Positions 62,001-64,000 of a DNA stretch of 64,000 bases are shown piece by piece; positions within the stretch are counted from its first letter, which is position 1; the number at the start of each line of letters is the position of its first letter. Origin of the DNA: Viridibacillus soli. GTDB taxonomy: Bacteria > Bacillota > Bacilli > Bacillales_A > Planococcaceae. Under the pieces are notes generated by a model. It had not been told where the DNA came from and made no database searches. It saw nothing but the letters and a program-made list of their open reading frames with translations. Location: the NCBI RefSeq assembly GCF_016612995.1, contig NZ_JAEOAH010000007.1:62001-126000 (forward strand), given 5' to 3'. Both the position numbers and the translations under genes were made by a program.

Positions 62001-64000
62001 ATGTCAAAACAACAAAAAGAATCTGTATTTGTAAAAGAAATCATAGCACTACATAATCATATCGAAAATTGTATGACGCATCTTGAATTTGAGGAAGCGC
62101 TGACAGCGATTACGCGGTTGGGTGAAATCTGTAAGACAGAAATATACTACATAAGTTTATCCACATTGTATTTTAATAATGAAAAGATAAATGAAGTGAA
62201 GGAAGTGGTAGACGAAGGGTTATTTGAATATCCATTTTCCTATTCACTGCATTTTAATGGAAGTATTGCCGAATATTTATTAGGTCAATATGATAAAAGT
62301 TTTTATCATGTTGGGAAGTGTTTGCGCTACGCAGGAAATAGCGAACAAGAGGAAGCGGCGAAAGGAAATTTGAATGGTTTAATAGATGGTGTACAACAGC
62401 AAAATAAGATATCGATGGAAGAACTCAAAGTACAGCTTCTAAAAGTTAAGAAAATTGCAAATGAGGAAGATCAACGTAGTTACCCAATCAATCAATATGG
62501 TGAAAGCATGATAAGGAAAGTAAGGAAACAAAAAATAGATAGCGAAGTAATGACTAATATGTATAAATCCTGTTTTTTAGATGATGTAGAGGGAACTACG
62601 AGGTTTCTATGTAAATCAGAGTTATTAAAAGGGAAAGCTTGTACGTCAAAGCATTTCTTTTTCGAAGATAGAACAGCGCTGCCAGTGTCATTTATAGACG
62701 ATGTCACAGATATTTCGATTAAATATAATGAAACTTTATTAAAATATCAGAAAGGAACATTGGATTATAAGCAGTTCAATTATTTAACGTTTGATAAAGG
62801 CGAGGTTGCAATAAAATCAGAAGACCCTATCTTTATAGGTACTCCAATTCCTTTAATTGAAGAAAAGAAACCGTATCGTTTAGTATTGCACTTATTTGTT
62901 GATGCAATTTCTCAAAAGTATTTAGAGGATGTTGGGCTAGAGAATGCAATGCCAAATACATATACATTTTTTAAAGAAGGTTATATGAATAAAAATGCTT
63001 ATGCTACTGCCGAATGGACATTACCTAGCTTAGCAAGTGTGAGTACAGGGAAAAACGCTGTTGAACATGGGTTATACCATCCTAACTACGCGTATGATTT
63101 GTCCAAGAAAAATAAATTACTACTAACAAATATTAAGGAAGCGGGCTATTATACGGCTCATTTTAATAATGATTGGCGTTCAGTTCCTAATTACGGGTAT
63201 GATCAAGCTTTTGATCGTGTTGTGTATCAAAATGCGATGGGTGGATATGAAGCTAGTGAAATTATTGGAGAAGCTATAGAACACATTGAAACATATAAAA
63301 ATAAGAATAATTATGTTTGGTTAACATTAACAGATTTGCATGATGTGCCGGATGAAATTCATAAAAACCTTATGGGACAGGTGTTACTTGATGCAAAATA
63401 CCGTACCAAAAAAGAAATAGGTATTACTTCTGTTAGGACATCGTATGATGAAAATAAAACTGAACGCTATTATCATGAATTGAAGAGATTAGATACACAT
63501 TTAGCAACTCTATATGGCTATATTCAAGCGACTTATGATAAGGAAGAGGTTTTGATAGTACTTAATTCAGATCATGGGCAAAGTTTTTTAGCAGAATCAC
63601 CATATCATTTTATGCATGAATATCGTAGAAAAGTACCTCTAATGATATTCGGCGGTGGCATTAGTGCGATGGTTAGTAACGAATTAACAAGTGGGGTAGA
63701 TATTTATCCTACCCTATTAAATATACTAGATATAGAACTGGATTCATGTCAAGACGTGGACGGGCAAATTATGAAAGATTTTGGGGGAAAAGAAAGGGAG
63801 TTTGCCTTAACAGAATCTTATCATCCGGATCAAACATATAAAGCAGTTATAGAAACAAATGAATTTACAATTTACTATGAAACCAACGATGAAGTTGATA
63901 ATCAAGGTAAGGTAGATATGTTGCAATATTCAGTAGACATAGAAATTAAAGGTATGGAAAGAAATGTAGAGCAACTACACGAGAAAATATCCTATTATGA
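62001..64000 (+). CDS. large alkaline-phosphatase/sulfatase-superfamily protein, cut by the window end
   Basis: The frame opens at ATG 62001 (AGAAAGGAAG upstream) and is still open at 64000, at least 666 residues. No signal peptide. Residues 1-~290 form a helical extension unlike the superfamily. The superfamily domain then starts YRLVLHLFVDAIS (metal Asp near 301), with the nucleophile region AEWTLPSLASVSTG (Thr near 340 in the CxPSR position), LTDLHDVPDEI (~445) and LNSDHGQSF (Asp-His at 524-525). Thr instead of Cys/Ser argues against formylglycine sulfatase action; phosphoryl or phosphoethanolamine-type transfer, or phosphodiester hydrolysis, is more likely. Its position next to the phosphonate cluster suggests a role with phosphonate-modified glycans. 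Inference. Confidence 0.75.
   Translation, partial: MSKQQKESVFVKEIIALHNHIENCMTHLEFEEALTAITRLGEICKTEIYYISLSTLYFNNEKINEVKEVVDEGLFEYPFSYSLHFNGSIAEYLLGQYDKSFYHVGKCLRYAGNSEQEEAAKGNLNGLIDGVQQQNKISMEELKVQLLKVKKIANEEDQRSYPINQYGESMIRKVRKQKIDSEVMTNMYKSCFLDDVEGTTRFLCKSELLKGKACTSKHFFFEDRTALPVSFIDDVTDISIKYNETLLKYQKGTLDYKQFNYLTFDKGEVAIKSEDPIFIGTPIPLIEEKKPYRLVLHLFVDAISQKYLEDVGLENAMPNTYTFFKEGYMNKNAYATAEWTLPSLASVSTGKNAVEHGLYHPNYAYDLSKKNKLLLTNIKEAGYYTAHFNNDWRSVPNYGYDQAFDRVVYQNAMGGYEASEIIGEAIEHIETYKNKNNYVWLTLTDLHDVPDEIHKNLMGQVLLDAKYRTKKEIGITSVRTSYDENKTERYYHELKRLDTHLATLYGYIQATYDKEEVLIVLNSDHGQSFLAESPYHFMHEYRRKVPLMIFGGGISAMVSNELTSGVDIYPTLLNILDIELDSCQDVDGQIMKDFGGKEREFALTESYHPDQTYKAVIETNEFTIYYETNDEVDNQGKVDMLQYSVDIEIKGMERNVEQLHEKISYY

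Overview
The window is low-GC Gram-positive chromosome. I infer a motile, spore-former-related member of the Planococcaceae/Caryophanaceae (Solibacillus/Lysinibacillus-like), from gene content and order only: DegS-DegU, DegV, ComFA-ComFC, YvyF-FlgM-FlgN-FlgK-FlgL-YviE-FliW-CsrA-flagellin, ComK, TagO/TagA, LCP proteins, NEAT haem proteins and a very large repeat-rich secreted protein. The base composition is AT-rich and start codons include many TTG and GTG. The species is not proven.

Layout. (1) 1-6.2 kb: a YxcD-type small protein, then two secreted repeat proteins that share one 17-residue repeat; the larger (939 aa) looks like an abundant S-layer-type protein without SLH domains. (2) 6.2-11.3 kb: small unknown genes, a Fur-box-controlled pair of NEAT haem-binding surface proteins, and a NERD-domain/zinc-ribbon gene flanked by 21-bp-period repeat arrays. 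(3) 11.3-19 kb: cell-envelope genes (TagA, CapA-like lipoprotein, membrane-anchored trypsin-like protease, two NlpC/P60 hydrolases, an LCP ligase). (4) 19-31.9 kb: comK divergent from a sigma factor, malic enzyme, a second NERD gene with a second array type, an FMN glutamate-synthase-like protein, BrnQ, a chemoreceptor, TagO, a second LCP ligase and a YigZ/YvyE protein. (5) 32-45 kb: DegSU, a lipoprotein, DegV, ComFA/ComFC and the late flagellar operon through flagellin. (6) 45-53.8 kb: flagellin-glycosylation genes (Maf, a frameshifted second Maf, then a nonulosonate-type sugar operon behind a near-consensus sigma-D promoter). (7) 53.8-55.4 kb: a graveyard with a broken IS3 element and relics of a CMP-sugar synthetase and a nonulosonate synthase. 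(8) 55.4-64 kb: a phosphonate cluster (PEP mutase and 2-aminoethylphosphonate transaminase, each fused to a different nucleotidyltransferase, plus phosphonopyruvate decarboxylase and a methyltransferase), a dead IS4-type transposase, and the start of a large alkaline-phosphatase/sulfatase-superfamily protein.

How it fits together. FliW-CsrA and a GGA-loop hairpin in the flagellin leader point to post-transcriptional control of flagellin. Maf proteins and the sugar operon would glycosylate the filament. The phosphonate cluster probably makes a nucleotide-activated aminoethylphosphonate that decorates a surface glycan.

The least explained structure is a set of seven intergenic arrays with an exact 21-bp period. 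Two core families exist (GCGCAACAAA and GTTGCCAGTAAA), each with nine to eleven variable bases per unit. Different families lie beside the two NERD-domain paralogues, which both also lack a conventional start codon at the position their alignment and ribosome binding sites predict.
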